NCBI RefSeq assembly: GCF_006715765.1
Contig: NZ_VFNV01000001.1
Location: forward strand, 186,001-250,000
Origin: Rarobacter incanus
Lineage (GTDB): Bacteria; Actinomycetota; Actinomycetes; Actinomycetales; Cellulomonadaceae
Length of the DNA stretch: 64,000 nt
Direction: 5' to 3'
Made by a program: the position numbers and the translations under genes. Positions 1 to 12,200 of this stretch are shown in pieces (the first letter of the stretch is position 1; each line of letters starts with the position of its first letter). The notes below the pieces were generated by a model that was not told the origin of the DNA, searched no databases, and was given only the letters and a program-made list of their open reading frames with translations.

Positions 1-2
1 CA

Positions 3-947
3 ATGATTCGCCATTTCCTGCGCGACGACGACGTGACGCCGGCAGAGCAAAGAGAGATCCTCGAACTTGCGCTCGCGTTCCGGAGGGACCGGCACGTCCG
101 CACCCCACTGGCGGGACCGCGTTCGGTGGCGGTCATCTTCGACAAGCCGACCCTGCGCACCCAGGTGTCCTTCACCACGGGGATCGCGGAATTGGGCGGA
201 TACCCGCTTCTCGTCGATGGCAACCTAGCGAAGATCGGCGCACGCGAATCGATTTCGGACGTCGCAAAGGTGCTGGGTCGGCAAGTTTCCGCCATCGTGT
301 GGCGCACATTCCACCAGTCCGCACTCGAGGAAATGGCGGCGATCTGCGGGGTTCCGGTCGTCAATGCCCTGACGGACGATTTCCACCCGTGCCAAGTTCT
401 GGCCGACCTGTCGACGCTGGCCGAGCACTGGGGCGGCGTCGATCGCCTGGCCGGCAAGACTCTCGCCTACGTCGGTGACGCGGCCAACAACATGGCCCAT
501 TCGTACCTGCTCGCCGGCGCGACGGCGGGCCTCCACGTGCGCATCGGCGGACCCGGCGGCTACCAGCCCGCCGGCGATATCGTGAAGGCGGCCTCAAGAA
601 TCGCCGCCGCCACGGGCGGATCCGTCACCGTGACCGAAGACGCCGTCGCCGCGGTGACCGGCGCTGACGCGGTTGCCACGGATACCTGGGTTTCCATGGG
701 AAGGGAGGAGGAATACGAGCAGAGGTCTCGTCCGTTCATCCCGTTCCGCCTCGATGCTGCACTTTTGTCCAAGGCCGCGCCAAACGCCCTGGTGCTGCAC
801 TGCCTGCCCGCCTACCGTGGCCAGGAAATCACCGCCGAGGTCATCGATGGCCCGCAGTCAGTGGTGTGGGATGAGGCCGAATACCGATTGCACGCCCAAA
901 AGGCGCTGCTGACCTTCCTGCTAGATCGATCGGCCGCAGCGGCGTGA
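3..947 (+). CDS. argF: Ornithine carbamoyltransferase
   Basis: Transfers the carbamoyl group from carbamoyl phosphate to ornithine to make citrulline, in the cytoplasmic arginine pathway. The protein is 314 residues, the usual length. Visible family motifs are the carbamoyl-phosphate loop, here KPTLRTQVSF rather than the more usual STRT form, then the FHPCQ motif, the SMG ornithine loop in DTWVSMG, and the C-terminal HCLPAYRG with the catalytic Cys. The ATG is only 3 bases into the window, so the ribosome-binding site and any upstream arg genes are not visible. The stop codon overlaps the GTG start of argR by 4 bp, so the two are translationally coupled. Identification is firm; the N-terminus is consistent with the family but its upstream context is missing. 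Confidence 0.95.
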   Translation: MIRHFLRDDDVTPAEQREILELALAFRRDRHVRTPLAGPRSVAVIFDKPTLRTQVSFTTGIAELGGYPLLVDGNLAKIGARESISDVAKVLGRQVSAIVWRTFHQSALEEMAAICGVPVVNALTDDFHPCQVLADLSTLAEHWGGVDRLAGKTLAYVGDAANNMAHSYLLAGATAGLHVRIGGPGGYQPAGDIVKAASRIAAATGGSVTVTEDAVAAVTGADAVATDTWVSMGREEEYEQRSRPFIPFRLDAALLSKAAPNALVLHCLPAYRGQEITAEVIDGPQSVVWDEAEYRLHAQKALLTFLLDRSAAAA

Positions 948-1459
948 GCCGAGACCAAGCCATCCCCGGCACCAGAGCCGCCCGCCACGGCCGCATCCGG
1001 CAGCTCTTGGCCCACGGCGAATACTCGTCCCAGGGGCAGATTGTGCAGGCCCTGGCCGATGAGGGCATGACGGTGACCCAGGCGACGCTGTCGCGGGATC
1101 TGGACGAGCTGAAGGCGTTGCGCGTGCGCGGGGCGCGCGGAAACCTTGCCTACCGGATCCCCGACCCGGCCGAGCGCGGACAGGACCGCAGCGAGGTCGT
1201 CGAGCAAATCGCGAACCGACTGGCGCGGGTCTGCACGGAGCTCTTGGTGTCGGCGCAGGCGGGCGGCAACCTTGTGGTGCTGCGCACGCCCCCGGGAGCG
1301 GCGCAGTACCTGGCCTCCGCGCTCGACGATTCGGTTTTCGCGGGCGTGCTGGGTACGGTCGCGGGGGACGACACCGTCATGGTCGTGGCCCAGGACGCGG
1401 AGGGGGCGAGGGACATCGCTCGCAAGCTGCTGGTCTTGGCCAACGGCCAGGACACCTAA
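944..1459 (+). CDS. argR: Arginine repressor ArgR
   Basis: Arginine-responsive DNA-binding repressor of arginine biosynthesis genes. The 171-residue protein has the N-terminal winged-helix region with the recognition segment TQATLSRDLDELKA, and a C-terminal oligomerisation and arginine-binding domain containing GTVAGDDTVMVV, the family's ligand-site signature. It begins at a GTG overlapping the argF stop by 4 bp. It lies between argF and argG, the same order as in mycobacteria and other actinomycetes, which suggests autoregulation as part of the arg operon. No convincing pair of ARG boxes could be assigned in the 59 bp before argG by eye, although that gap is AT-richer than its surroundings. 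Confidence 0.95.
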   Translation: MSRDQAIPGTRAARHGRIRQLLAHGEYSSQGQIVQALADEGMTVTQATLSRDLDELKALRVRGARGNLAYRIPDPAERGQDRSEVVEQIANRLARVCTELLVSAQAGGNLVVLRTPPGAAQYLASALDDSVFAGVLGTVAGDDTVMVVAQDAEGARDIARKLLVLANGQDT

Positions 1460-1518
1460 GACGAGCCAAGTTTTTACGATTGACTATGCAAGACCAACAC
1501 AAAAAGGAACGATGAAAG

Positions 1519-4171
<2,653 letters not shown>

Positions 4172-4224
4172 GCGCGCCACCGACGGTGCGACCTGCGAAA
4201 AGATACGACGAAGGGGAATGGGTC

Positions 4225-5505
4225 GTGAGCGGCGACATTGTGGACGAACTTGAGTGGCGCGGATTGGTTGCGCAGGCGACCGACATGGACGCGCTGCGCG
4301 AGCGTTTGGCCGCGGGGCCGATCACGGTCTATGCGGGGTTCGATCCGACGGCACCGTCGCTGCACCACGGCCACCTGGTGCAGCTCGTATTGCTGCGTCA
4401 CTTGCAGCGCGCCGGGCATCACGTCATCGCGCTCGTGGGCGGGGCAACGGGCCTGATCGGCGATCCGCGCCCGACAACGGAACGCGCGCTCAATACCCGC
4501 GAAACCGTCAAGGAATGGACCGAGCGACTCGGCAGGCAGATCTCGTCGTTCCTCGATTTCGGCGGCGAAAATCCTGCCCGGATGGCGAATAATCTCGATT
4601 GGACGGCGGACCTTACCGCGATCGATTTCCTGCGCGACATCGGCAAGCACTACCGGCTGGGAACAATGCTCGCGAAGGACATCGTTGCGCGGCGACTTGC
4701 CAGCGACGAGGGAATCAGCTTCACGGAGTTCAGCTACCAGATTCTGCAGGGCATGGACTTCCTGGAACTGAATCGGCGGTACGGCTGCGAGCTGCAAACC
4801 GGCGGCAGCGACCAGTGGGGGAATCTTCTGTCCGGCGTTGAACTGGTGCGCAAGGCGGACCAAAAGCGCGTCTTCGCGATGACGACGCCGCTGATTACCA
4901 AGTCGGACGGGACCAAGTTCGGCAAGACCTCCGGTGGGGCAGTCTGGCTGGACCCCTCGATGATGTCGCCGTACGCCTTTTACCAGTTCTGGTTCAACAC
5001 TGCCGATCAAGACGTGATCGGATGGCTCAAGACGTTCACGTTCCGCAGTCGCGACGAGATCGCGGAGCTCGAAAAGGCGATGGTAGACAGTCCGTTCGCG
5101 CGGGCGGCGCAGCGGGCGCTTGCCCACGACGTCACCGCGCTGGTGCACGGCGAAGAGGCCACCAATCAGGCAATTTTGGCCGCGCAGGCGTTGTTTGGTC
5201 GCGGAGACATCGCCGAACTTGACGAATCGACCTTGCTCGCGGCGGTGGCCGAGCTGCCTCATGCGTCGGTCCGCGTGCCAACGCCGCTGGTTGACGCGCT
5301 GGTTGCGGTTGGGATCGTCAAGGGCAAGAACGAGGCCCGCCGCGCGCTTTCCGAGGGCGGCATCTACATCAACAACGTCAAGGTCGAAGGCGGTCCGGAC
5401 GCGGTCCTGGATTCCGCGCAATTCTTGCATGGCAAGGTAGCGCTAGTGCGCCGCGGAAAGAAGTCGTTGGCGGCGCTTCACCGCGATGATTCGCCGGCCA
5501 CCTAG
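4225..5505 (+). CDS. tyrS: Tyrosyl-tRNA synthetase
   Basis: Charges tRNA-Tyr with tyrosine in the cytoplasm. Class I signature HxGH is at residues 47-50, and the KMSKS-equivalent KFGKT is at about residues 231-235. A C-terminal S4-like RNA-binding domain is visible around LSEGGIYINNVKVE. I chose GTG 4225 (protein starts VSGDIVDELEWRG, 426 residues) because this is where family alignment begins and a GAAGGGG element precedes it. An in-frame ATG at 4156 overlapping argH would add 23 poorly conserved residues. Placement after argH reproduces the mycobacterial argH-tyrS neighbourhood. Confidence 0.95.
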   Translation: MSGDIVDELEWRGLVAQATDMDALRERLAAGPITVYAGFDPTAPSLHHGHLVQLVLLRHLQRAGHHVIALVGGATGLIGDPRPTTERALNTRETVKEWTERLGRQISSFLDFGGENPARMANNLDWTADLTAIDFLRDIGKHYRLGTMLAKDIVARRLASDEGISFTEFSYQILQGMDFLELNRRYGCELQTGGSDQWGNLLSGVELVRKADQKRVFAMTTPLITKSDGTKFGKTSGGAVWLDPSMMSPYAFYQFWFNTADQDVIGWLKTFTFRSRDEIAELEKAMVDSPFARAAQRALAHDVTALVHGEEATNQAILAAQALFGRGDIAELDESTLLAAVAELPHASVRVPTPLVDALVAVGIVKGKNEARRALSEGGIYINNVKVEGGPDAVLDSAQFLHGKVALVRRGKKSLAALHRDDSPAT

Positions 5506-5519
5506 GTTCTCCTGAAGGT

Positions 5520-5543
5520 CCCCGCCGGCGGCTCTAGGCGGGG
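5520..5543 (+). terminator. Short GC-rich hairpin after tyrS
   Basis: CCCCGCC (5520-5526) pairs with GGCGGGG (5537-5543) across a 10-nt loop, 14 bp after the tyrS stop. There is no T-tract, so it may be a weak terminator or an mRNA 3'-end stabiliser. Confidence 0.5.
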
Positions 5544-5597
5544 CGCCTTACGCACCTGAGTGGAGCGCCGGGCGTCGCTCTGCCGGGTCCCGCGCGA

Positions 5598-5637
5598 GTT
5601 CGCCGGTCAAGTCCGCTGGCGGACTTGACCGGCGAAC
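5598..5637. terminator. Perfect 19-bp inverted repeat between convergent genes
   Basis: The arms at 5598-5616 and 5619-5637 are exact reverse complements separated by only 2 nt, so the RNA hairpin forms on either strand. It sits between tyrS (plus) and the glycosidase-like gene ending at 5647 (minus), the expected place for a bidirectional terminator. No U-tract follows on either side. Confidence 0.7.
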
Positions 5638-5646
5638 CGCCTTACC

Positions 5647-8600
5647 CTATCGCTTCACCCTCTTCGCCGCAGACTTCACGACCTTGGTGGTGTAGCCGGA
5701 TTTCTTCCCGGTGACGCGCACCTGGATCTTCTTGCCGCGCTGCTTGGCCTGGACGCGCAGCGTCTTCTTGGTGGCTCCCTTGATGCGCTTGCCGTTCGCG
5801 TACCACCGGTAGCTCAATTTGACGGGTGCGGGGCCCCATGCCTTGCTGACCGCCTTGATCTTCTTGCCCACGCGCGCCGAGCCGCGCACCTTGACCTTCT
5901 GCGAGACGAGTTCGCCCCGCAGGACCTTCGCGGTGGCGGCGGACGTCCGCACGACGGTGACCAGCCCAGCCTTCGTCCCGGAGACGCGAACCGACACTGC
6001 CTTGCCCACGTGCGCGGCGCGCGGCACAAACGTTGCGGCATTAGCTCCCGGCACGGGCACGCCGTTGGCAAGCCATTGGTAGGACAGCTGCACCCCGGTC
6101 GGGGTCCAAGATCCCGCCTTAGCACTAAGCGGACGTCCGACCTGTGCCTTCCCGGATATCGCGGGGACGGTGCCGGCTATCTTGACCGCCGGGTGATCGT
6201 CGTCATTGCCGCCGGCGGGCGGGTTGTCGTCGCCGCCGCCGGGGGCGGCGGTGACGGCGGCGGTCGGAATCGAGGTAAGCCTGGCAGGTTCGTAGCCGGA
6301 CTTCGATCCGGTGACCACCACGGTGATCGTCTTGCCCAGCTGGGCGGAGGTGAGGACCAGGCTGTCGGTCGTGGCCCCGGCAATCGCGTCGCCATCGGCC
6401 TGCCATTCGTAGGTGAGCGCGGCTCCGGCCGTCCAGGTGCCGGGCTCGGCAACCAGGGTCGAGCCAACCTGGGCCCTTCCGGACACCACCGGAACCGCGC
6501 CAGCAACAGTGCGCGGGTACGCGGCTAGCATACCGAGAACCCACCACGATCCCTGCTCCTGGTTACCCACGTCGGACGGGCCCTGGGCATAGTAAAACTC
6601 GCCCAAGACATCGCCGGGGGTGTGGACATCCAGGAAGTGCGCGATCGTCGCCAGGCGGTCTTCGCGAGCGAGCTTGCGTGCGGTCATCAGCTCCCAACCC
6701 ACGCCCTTACCGATCACGGCGTATCGTTCGTAGTACCACACAGCCGGTGGATCGGCAGGCTCCCAGGTGTTTTCCTCCGTATCCATCAGCAGCATCCGAT
6801 CGACCTGGCTGTCGGTGGTGTTAGTCCATTCGATAGATCCGTGCTCCAGGTAGGCATCGTAGGTGTCCGCCATGATGCTCCAGTCCAGGGCGTACCAGTC
6901 GGCGGCCACCGGGGCGAAGTTCACCCATGAGTAGCCGGGAATGAGGGTCCGCTCGGAGTAGTCCTTGCCGGCATCCCAGATCAGTTCGCCGTAAATGGTC
7001 TTCCGCTGGCCTCCCACGGTGACCTGCGTGATCAGGTTTTGCTTGATCCCCTGCTCCAGCCACGCTGACTTCTGCGCCCAGTTCTCGGCCCGCGTGCTTT
7101 GCCCCGGCAGGTCGGCGGCCAGCTTGGACAGTTCGTGCAATGCCTGCGAGGCGAACACATTCGTCATCAGATCGAACGTCGGGATGTGGTAGTGCCGACG
7201 GGAGTGTTCGAAGTCCTTGTTGAACATGAGTTGCAGATCGCTATCGAGGTAACCCGCGGTGAGGTAGTAGTCGGCCCAAGACGCAATTGTCGGATACGTG
7301 TCAGCGAAGAACTGGGAGTCCTGCGGGTTGTTCTGCACATATCGCGCCCACGCGTCGATAAGCATGTAATTCCCGTCGGGCTGATCCGTCATCATTTCCC
7401 CGGAGTACACCAAAGACAGCGCCTGGTACCCCATTTGCGAGCCGACTCCGTATACCCGGACGGAGTCTGCCGCCGATGACGGTGCGGAGACGGAAATCTT
7501 CAGTGTCCCATTGCCTCCACGACCCACGGTGGGGAACCGGAACCGGTGCCAGGAACCCGCTGCGGAAAGCTCAGCGGCAGGGATGGAGGCGGCGCTCGTT
7601 CTTCCAACGGAGTCGGTCACGGCCACCTGCACCTCGCCGGATGCGCCCGCTGCGGCGCCGAGGTAGAGGTCGAGCCCGCTGATCGATCCCGAAGCTGATA
7701 TGGTTCCCTCCACGCTGGCGGCGGATCCGGCGCTTCCCACCAGGTCGGTCGCGGGCGCCGTGAACGCGGGCAACGATGTGGGCACGGACGACGCATTCAA
7801 TGCGAATCCGAGGCTGTGGCTTTCCGCGTGCCAGCCGCCGTAGGCGGTCGTGTCGTAGTTCCATCCGGCGCCAACCGCACTCGCCACGCTTGCCGCTCCG
7901 TACCACACGACTTGCTTGCTCGCATCAGGCACCGTTGCGCGCGGCACGATCCAGTAAGTGGCGCCGACCGTCAGGGCAGCGCCCTGATTGACGACGAGCG
8001 GCACGTTGACCCACGTGCGTGATGTCCGCGCGTGCGCAAGATCGGCGGTCCCGATGGCTACGGTCGTGCCGGCGTTGGTGTAATCAGTCTGGATGCTGAC
8101 GGTCACCTGTCCGTTAGGGGCGGCCGATGTCAGCGGCAACCACACGTTGGACAGCGAATTGTCTCCGAGCCGGAACGACTGAGCTGCCTGATGCGTTTCT
8201 CCCTGTATCTGGAAAAGCGCCTTCGCTGCGTCGACCTGAGTCTGGCCTTCGGCGACGGGCAAGCCGTGGACCGTATACACCTTAAACAAGCCGCGTCCGG
8301 GGATCGGTCCCGATCCCCACCCGCCGTCGTAGTTATAGGTGCGCTGGACGCCGCTGCCACCCTGCTGCGCACCCCACAACTGCATGACGGTGTCGGGTTC
8401 CGCACTCGATTGGACCAAAACGTAGTACGTTGACCCGGCCGGCAGCGTCGCGGGGGAGTCGAATGCGAAGGTCTGCCAGCTCGGTGTGCCGTCCGCACTG
8501 TACGAGTCCGCGGACGGCCTGGTCGCCGACGCGAGCACGGGAGCATCCCAATTGGCGGCAGCGCGGATGGTGACGGTCGTCGTACCTGCCGCATTGCTCA

Positions 8601-9171
8601 ATGCCTTGAGTCCGAGTTCCACCTTCGTCACTGCGGAACCGTCCGCGACGAATGCCATTGCCGCGCCGTGGTTCGGGCCATTGATCTTCAGCAGTGCCGT
8701 GGAGCTGGCCAGGTCGCTGTATGACGCGATGGGCGCAGCGGGATTTCCGGCGGACAGCGGCAGCGCTGCCTTTGCCTGGTACGCCTCTGCAGGCAGGTAG
8801 CGCGGGGGCCGCGCCAGTTCCTTCTCGGTTCCGTATCCGATGAGGTACTGCAGAATCGAACGCGCCGATTCGGTCTGCCCGGCAGCCAACATGGCATTTG
8901 CCTGGATGGCGGAATCGCGCACAAACATACCCTCATACGCTCCAGTCAGTGAAGTGGGCGTGTAACCGGAGGGCTCGAGGCGGTCCGACAGGCTGGCGTA
9001 CGTGCCATCGAGCATGTCGGACATCCGTGACGCCAGGGCGCGATCTTCGGTGAGATTTAGTGCGTCGCCGAATGCACTCGCCGGGGCAACAGCTCCCAGA
9101 GTAATTGCGGCCGCAGCGACACCCGCGACGGCACGACTGTACCGCCGCGCGAGGGATGGGATAGGGGACAT
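5647..9171 (-). CDS. Secreted six-hairpin glycosidase-like protein with C-terminal Ig-like modules (paralogue B)
   Basis: Predicted exported carbohydrate-active protein; its substrate cannot be read from sequence. A signal peptide covers residues 1-33, ending ASA/F. A helical stretch at about 40-130 contains GAYEGMFVRDS (78-87). Two or three beta-rich jelly-roll-like modules occupy about 140-590. A second helical stretch at about 595-880 contains GNYMLIDAWARY and GNQEQGSWW. Three Ig-like modules of about 85 residues follow (each with the pattern VxGxAxVGxxLxAxxGxW), the last very Lys/Arg-rich. No LPxTG sorting signal is present; the basic tail may bind the wall electrostatically. I chose ATG 9171 because GAGG lies 8 nt upstream; ATG 9195 would add 8 residues. 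It begins 29 bp after its paralogue and has no promoter space of its own, so it is probably the second gene of a two-gene operon. A glycosidase role is inferred from the fold pattern, not from a recognised GH family. Confidence 0.7.
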   Translation of the reverse strand: MSPIPSLARRYSRAVAGVAAAAITLGAVAPASAFGDALNLTEDRALASRMSDMLDGTYASLSDRLEPSGYTPTSLTGAYEGMFVRDSAIQANAMLAAGQTESARSILQYLIGYGTEKELARPPRYLPAEAYQAKAALPLSAGNPAAPIASYSDLASSTALLKINGPNHGAAMAFVADGSAVTKVELGLKALSNAAGTTTVTIRAAANWDAPVLASATRPSADSYSADGTPSWQTFAFDSPATLPAGSTYYVLVQSSAEPDTVMQLWGAQQGGSGVQRTYNYDGGWGSGPIPGRGLFKVYTVHGLPVAEGQTQVDAAKALFQIQGETHQAAQSFRLGDNSLSNVWLPLTSAAPNGQVTVSIQTDYTNAGTTVAIGTADLAHARTSRTWVNVPLVVNQGAALTVGATYWIVPRATVPDASKQVVWYGAASVASAVGAGWNYDTTAYGGWHAESHSLGFALNASSVPTSLPAFTAPATDLVGSAGSAASVEGTISASGSISGLDLYLGAAAGASGEVQVAVTDSVGRTSAASIPAAELSAAGSWHRFRFPTVGRGGNGTLKISVSAPSSAADSVRVYGVGSQMGYQALSLVYSGEMMTDQPDGNYMLIDAWARYVQNNPQDSQFFADTYPTIASWADYYLTAGYLDSDLQLMFNKDFEHSRRHYHIPTFDLMTNVFASQALHELSKLAADLPGQSTRAENWAQKSAWLEQGIKQNLITQVTVGGQRKTIYGELIWDAGKDYSERTLIPGYSWVNFAPVAADWYALDWSIMADTYDAYLEHGSIEWTNTTDSQVDRMLLMDTEENTWEPADPPAVWYYERYAVIGKGVGWELMTARKLAREDRLATIAHFLDVHTPGDVLGEFYYAQGPSDVGNQEQGSWWVLGMLAAYPRTVAGAVPVVSGRAQVGSTLVAEPGTWTAGAALTYEWQADGDAIAGATTDSLVLTSAQLGKTITVVVTGSKSGYEPARLTSIPTAAVTAAPGGGDDNPPAGGNDDDHPAVKIAGTVPAISGKAQVGRPLSAKAGSWTPTGVQLSYQWLANGVPVPGANAATFVPRAAHVGKAVSVRVSGTKAGLVTVVRTSAATAKVLRGELVSQKVKVRGSARVGKKIKAVSKAWGPAPVKLSYRWYANGKRIKGATKKTLRVQAKQRGKKIQVRVTGKKSGYTTKVVKSAAKRVKR

Positions 9172-9200
9172 CGGTATACCTCGATGCTTGTTCATAGTTG

Positions 9201-12200
9201 TTACCGGCGTGCCTTCTTGGCCGCAGAGACCCTGACAATGTCGGCGTAGCCGGGCTTCTTGCCGACGACCCGAACGGTGATCTTCTTGCCGTGCTGCTTG
9301 GCCTTGATGCGCAGCGTCTTCTTTGTGGCGCCCTTGATGCGTTTCTTATTCGCGTACCAGCGGTAGGTGAGCTTGACGGGTTTGGGTGCCCACGCTCGTG
9401 TCACAGCCTTGACCTTCTTACCCACGCGAGCCTTCCCGCGAATGGTGACCTTGCGTGATGTCAGTTTGCCCTTGGCAACCCTGGCCGTCTGGCTCGATTC
9501 GCGGCTCACCGGCCGCGCGCCAGCGAGCACGCCGGTCACAGTAACGGAAATTCGTTTGTTGACCTGTCCGGGAGCCAAGACGAGGCTGGACCTTGTCGCG
9601 CCCCTGACCGCGTGCCCGTCTTGGTACCACTGATAGGTGAACGTGATACCGGTCGGGGCCCATTTTCCGGTCTGTGCGGTTAGGGTCTCGCCGACCTGCG
9701 CGGTTCCGGCGATAGTGGGGATCGATCCGCTGATCTCCTTGCTAGGGGTTGTGGGCGGTGCGCTGACGGCGGGCGTTTGCGTGGACTGGAGCGTGAGTGG
9801 GGTAAAACCATCCTTGCTGCCGGTAACTTCGACACGGATCTTCTTTCCCGTGTGGTTAGCGGTCAGCAGCAATTGCGATGACGTCGCCCCGGCGATGGGG
9901 GACTCGTCCGCAAACCACTGGAACGCGAGATCCGCACCCTGCGTCCAAGTGCCCGCAACCGCTGTCAAAGTCTCGCCGACCTGCGCGGTTCCGGCGATAG
10001 TGGGGATCGATCCGGCGACAGCGGTTGGGCCGACGGGTTCGGTCGCGGCCGACTCCCTGATGAGATGGTCGTGCCCTGCGAGTGAACCCACAATGCGTAT
10101 GCTCACACGCTTGCCGATGGCCGCGGCCGGTATCACCAGACTCGACGACGTGGCACCTGGGATCGCGACGCCGTCGGCGTACCACTGATAGGCGAGGTTG
10201 ACACCGCTGGGCCCCCACGCGCCGGAGTCAGCGGTGAGGGTTTGCCCGAGCGCCGGGATGCCCTCGATGGTCGGGGTTGCGCCGGTGACGGAAGCGCGCG
10301 GATACGCTGCCAGCGCCCCCCAAATCCACCACGAGGTCTGCTCCTGGTTGCCGGCGTCCTTAGGGCGGCCATCTGGGTAGAACGATTCCTGCAACAAGCC
10401 GCTGGGAGTCTTGGCCACGACAAAGTCCGTGACAACGGGGAGGCGCTGCTGCTCGACGGCGCCCCCGATCTTCTTGATCATCGCGAACTCCCAGCCGAGC
10501 CCCTTGCCAATCACTTCGGCAGCGTCATTGCAGGTGCCGCCGGAATCGGGGCCGGCGCTTGAGCACGCATTGAGCATCTGCCATGCGCCGCCGTCCGGCT
10601 TTTGCCACGTGTAGGAGCCCTCCTCGAGGTAGGCCTCGTAGGTGTTCGCCATAATCTGCAGGTCGAGGTCGTACCAGCCGGCGGCGATCGGCGCGAGGTT
10701 GACCCACGTGAAACCGTCATAGGCGCTGAGCGCCCCCAGCTTTTGGGGATTCGCGCCGTCCGCGACCGCGTAGAGTTCGCGGTAGATCTTCTTGGATTCG
10801 CCGTTGACCGTCCTGGTGACGATCAGGTTGTCCTCTATGCCCTGGGTGATCTTTTTCGACCACCCATCCCAATCGGCAGCGGCAGCCTCCTTGCCTGGCA
10901 CATCGCGCGCCACGATGGCAAGATCGTGCAGTGCCTGAGAAGCAAAGACGTTGGTGATGAGGTCGTACGCGGGGAAGTGCACCTTCTTGCGGGAATGCTC
11001 CAGCAGGGGGTTGAACAAGAGGTTCAGCGGTTTGTCTGTCTTCGGGTTTATAGAGTCGTTCCAATACTCGTCGGTGAGGTAATAGTCTGCCCACGACGAA
11101 ACGATGGGAAAGGTCTCGTTGCGGAATGCGACGTCGTTGGGGAACGCCTCGATGTAACGCGCCCACGCGAGTAGATACATGTAGTTGCCATCAGGCTGGT
11201 TCTCCATGCTCTCGCCTTCATACACCAAGGAGAGCGCGTTGAAGGCGATGGTGGCATCCTGCGTCGTGGCGGTGCTCGCCGCGTCTAATGTGAGCTCGAT
11301 AGCTGCGCCTTGCCCAGCCTGGTTAACGCCGAACACCTCGATGGAGCCTGCCGACGACTTCGGCGCCGCAATAGTGACCTTGTAGTGATCGTTTCCGCGG
11401 ACCCCCACGGTCGGAAACTCGACGCGGTGCCACGCACCGCTGGTCGTCAGGTCGCTTGCAGCGATGACGGCTGTGCGCGACCATGATGCGTCGTCCTCGA
11501 TGGTCACCTGGATCTCTCCGGTTGCACCGGTCCCTTTAGCGAGATACACGTCGAGTCCGCTCAGGGGGGAGCCCACGGCCAGCGTCTGGGTGAGGGAATC
11601 TGCCTGCCCAACCCGGGCAACGATGTGCGATGGCTTCGGTGCAGTCTCGGCTTGTTGACCATCGGAATTGATAGCGAAGGCCAGTGTCTTGTTGGATTCG
11701 GACCACTTCGAGTTCTCGTAATTCCACATGGCGCCCGGGGCCGCTACTACGTGACTTGATCCATCCACCGCTATTCGAGCCGATGAATTGGTGGATTCGA
11801 CATGCAAATAGTAGGTGCTTCCGGCAGTGACGCAATCCTTGTCGGTGACGGTTAGTGGAACTGATGTCCAGGCGGCGTTGGGCTCAGTACCGAGTGCGGA
11901 ACCGGCGAGTATGCCGTAGGCCACCTCGCCGCCATCGCGCGACGTGCGGATTGAGACGCGGGCCGTGCCTGTCTCACCGGCATCTGCCCATGCATGGAGG
12001 GCCACGGATGAAAGCGTCGAGTCCGTGAGTGTGAAGGGCTGCGCGACCCGGTTGCCGGAACTGACTCGAAACGCCGACCCATCGAAATCGAGTTGAGATT
12101 GGGCGCCTTCTACGCTGCCGCCAGAGGGAGTGAAAATGCGGAATGCGCCGCGGTCTTGGGTGCTACGCCAGCCGCTGTCGAAGTTGAGCGAGCTTGACGA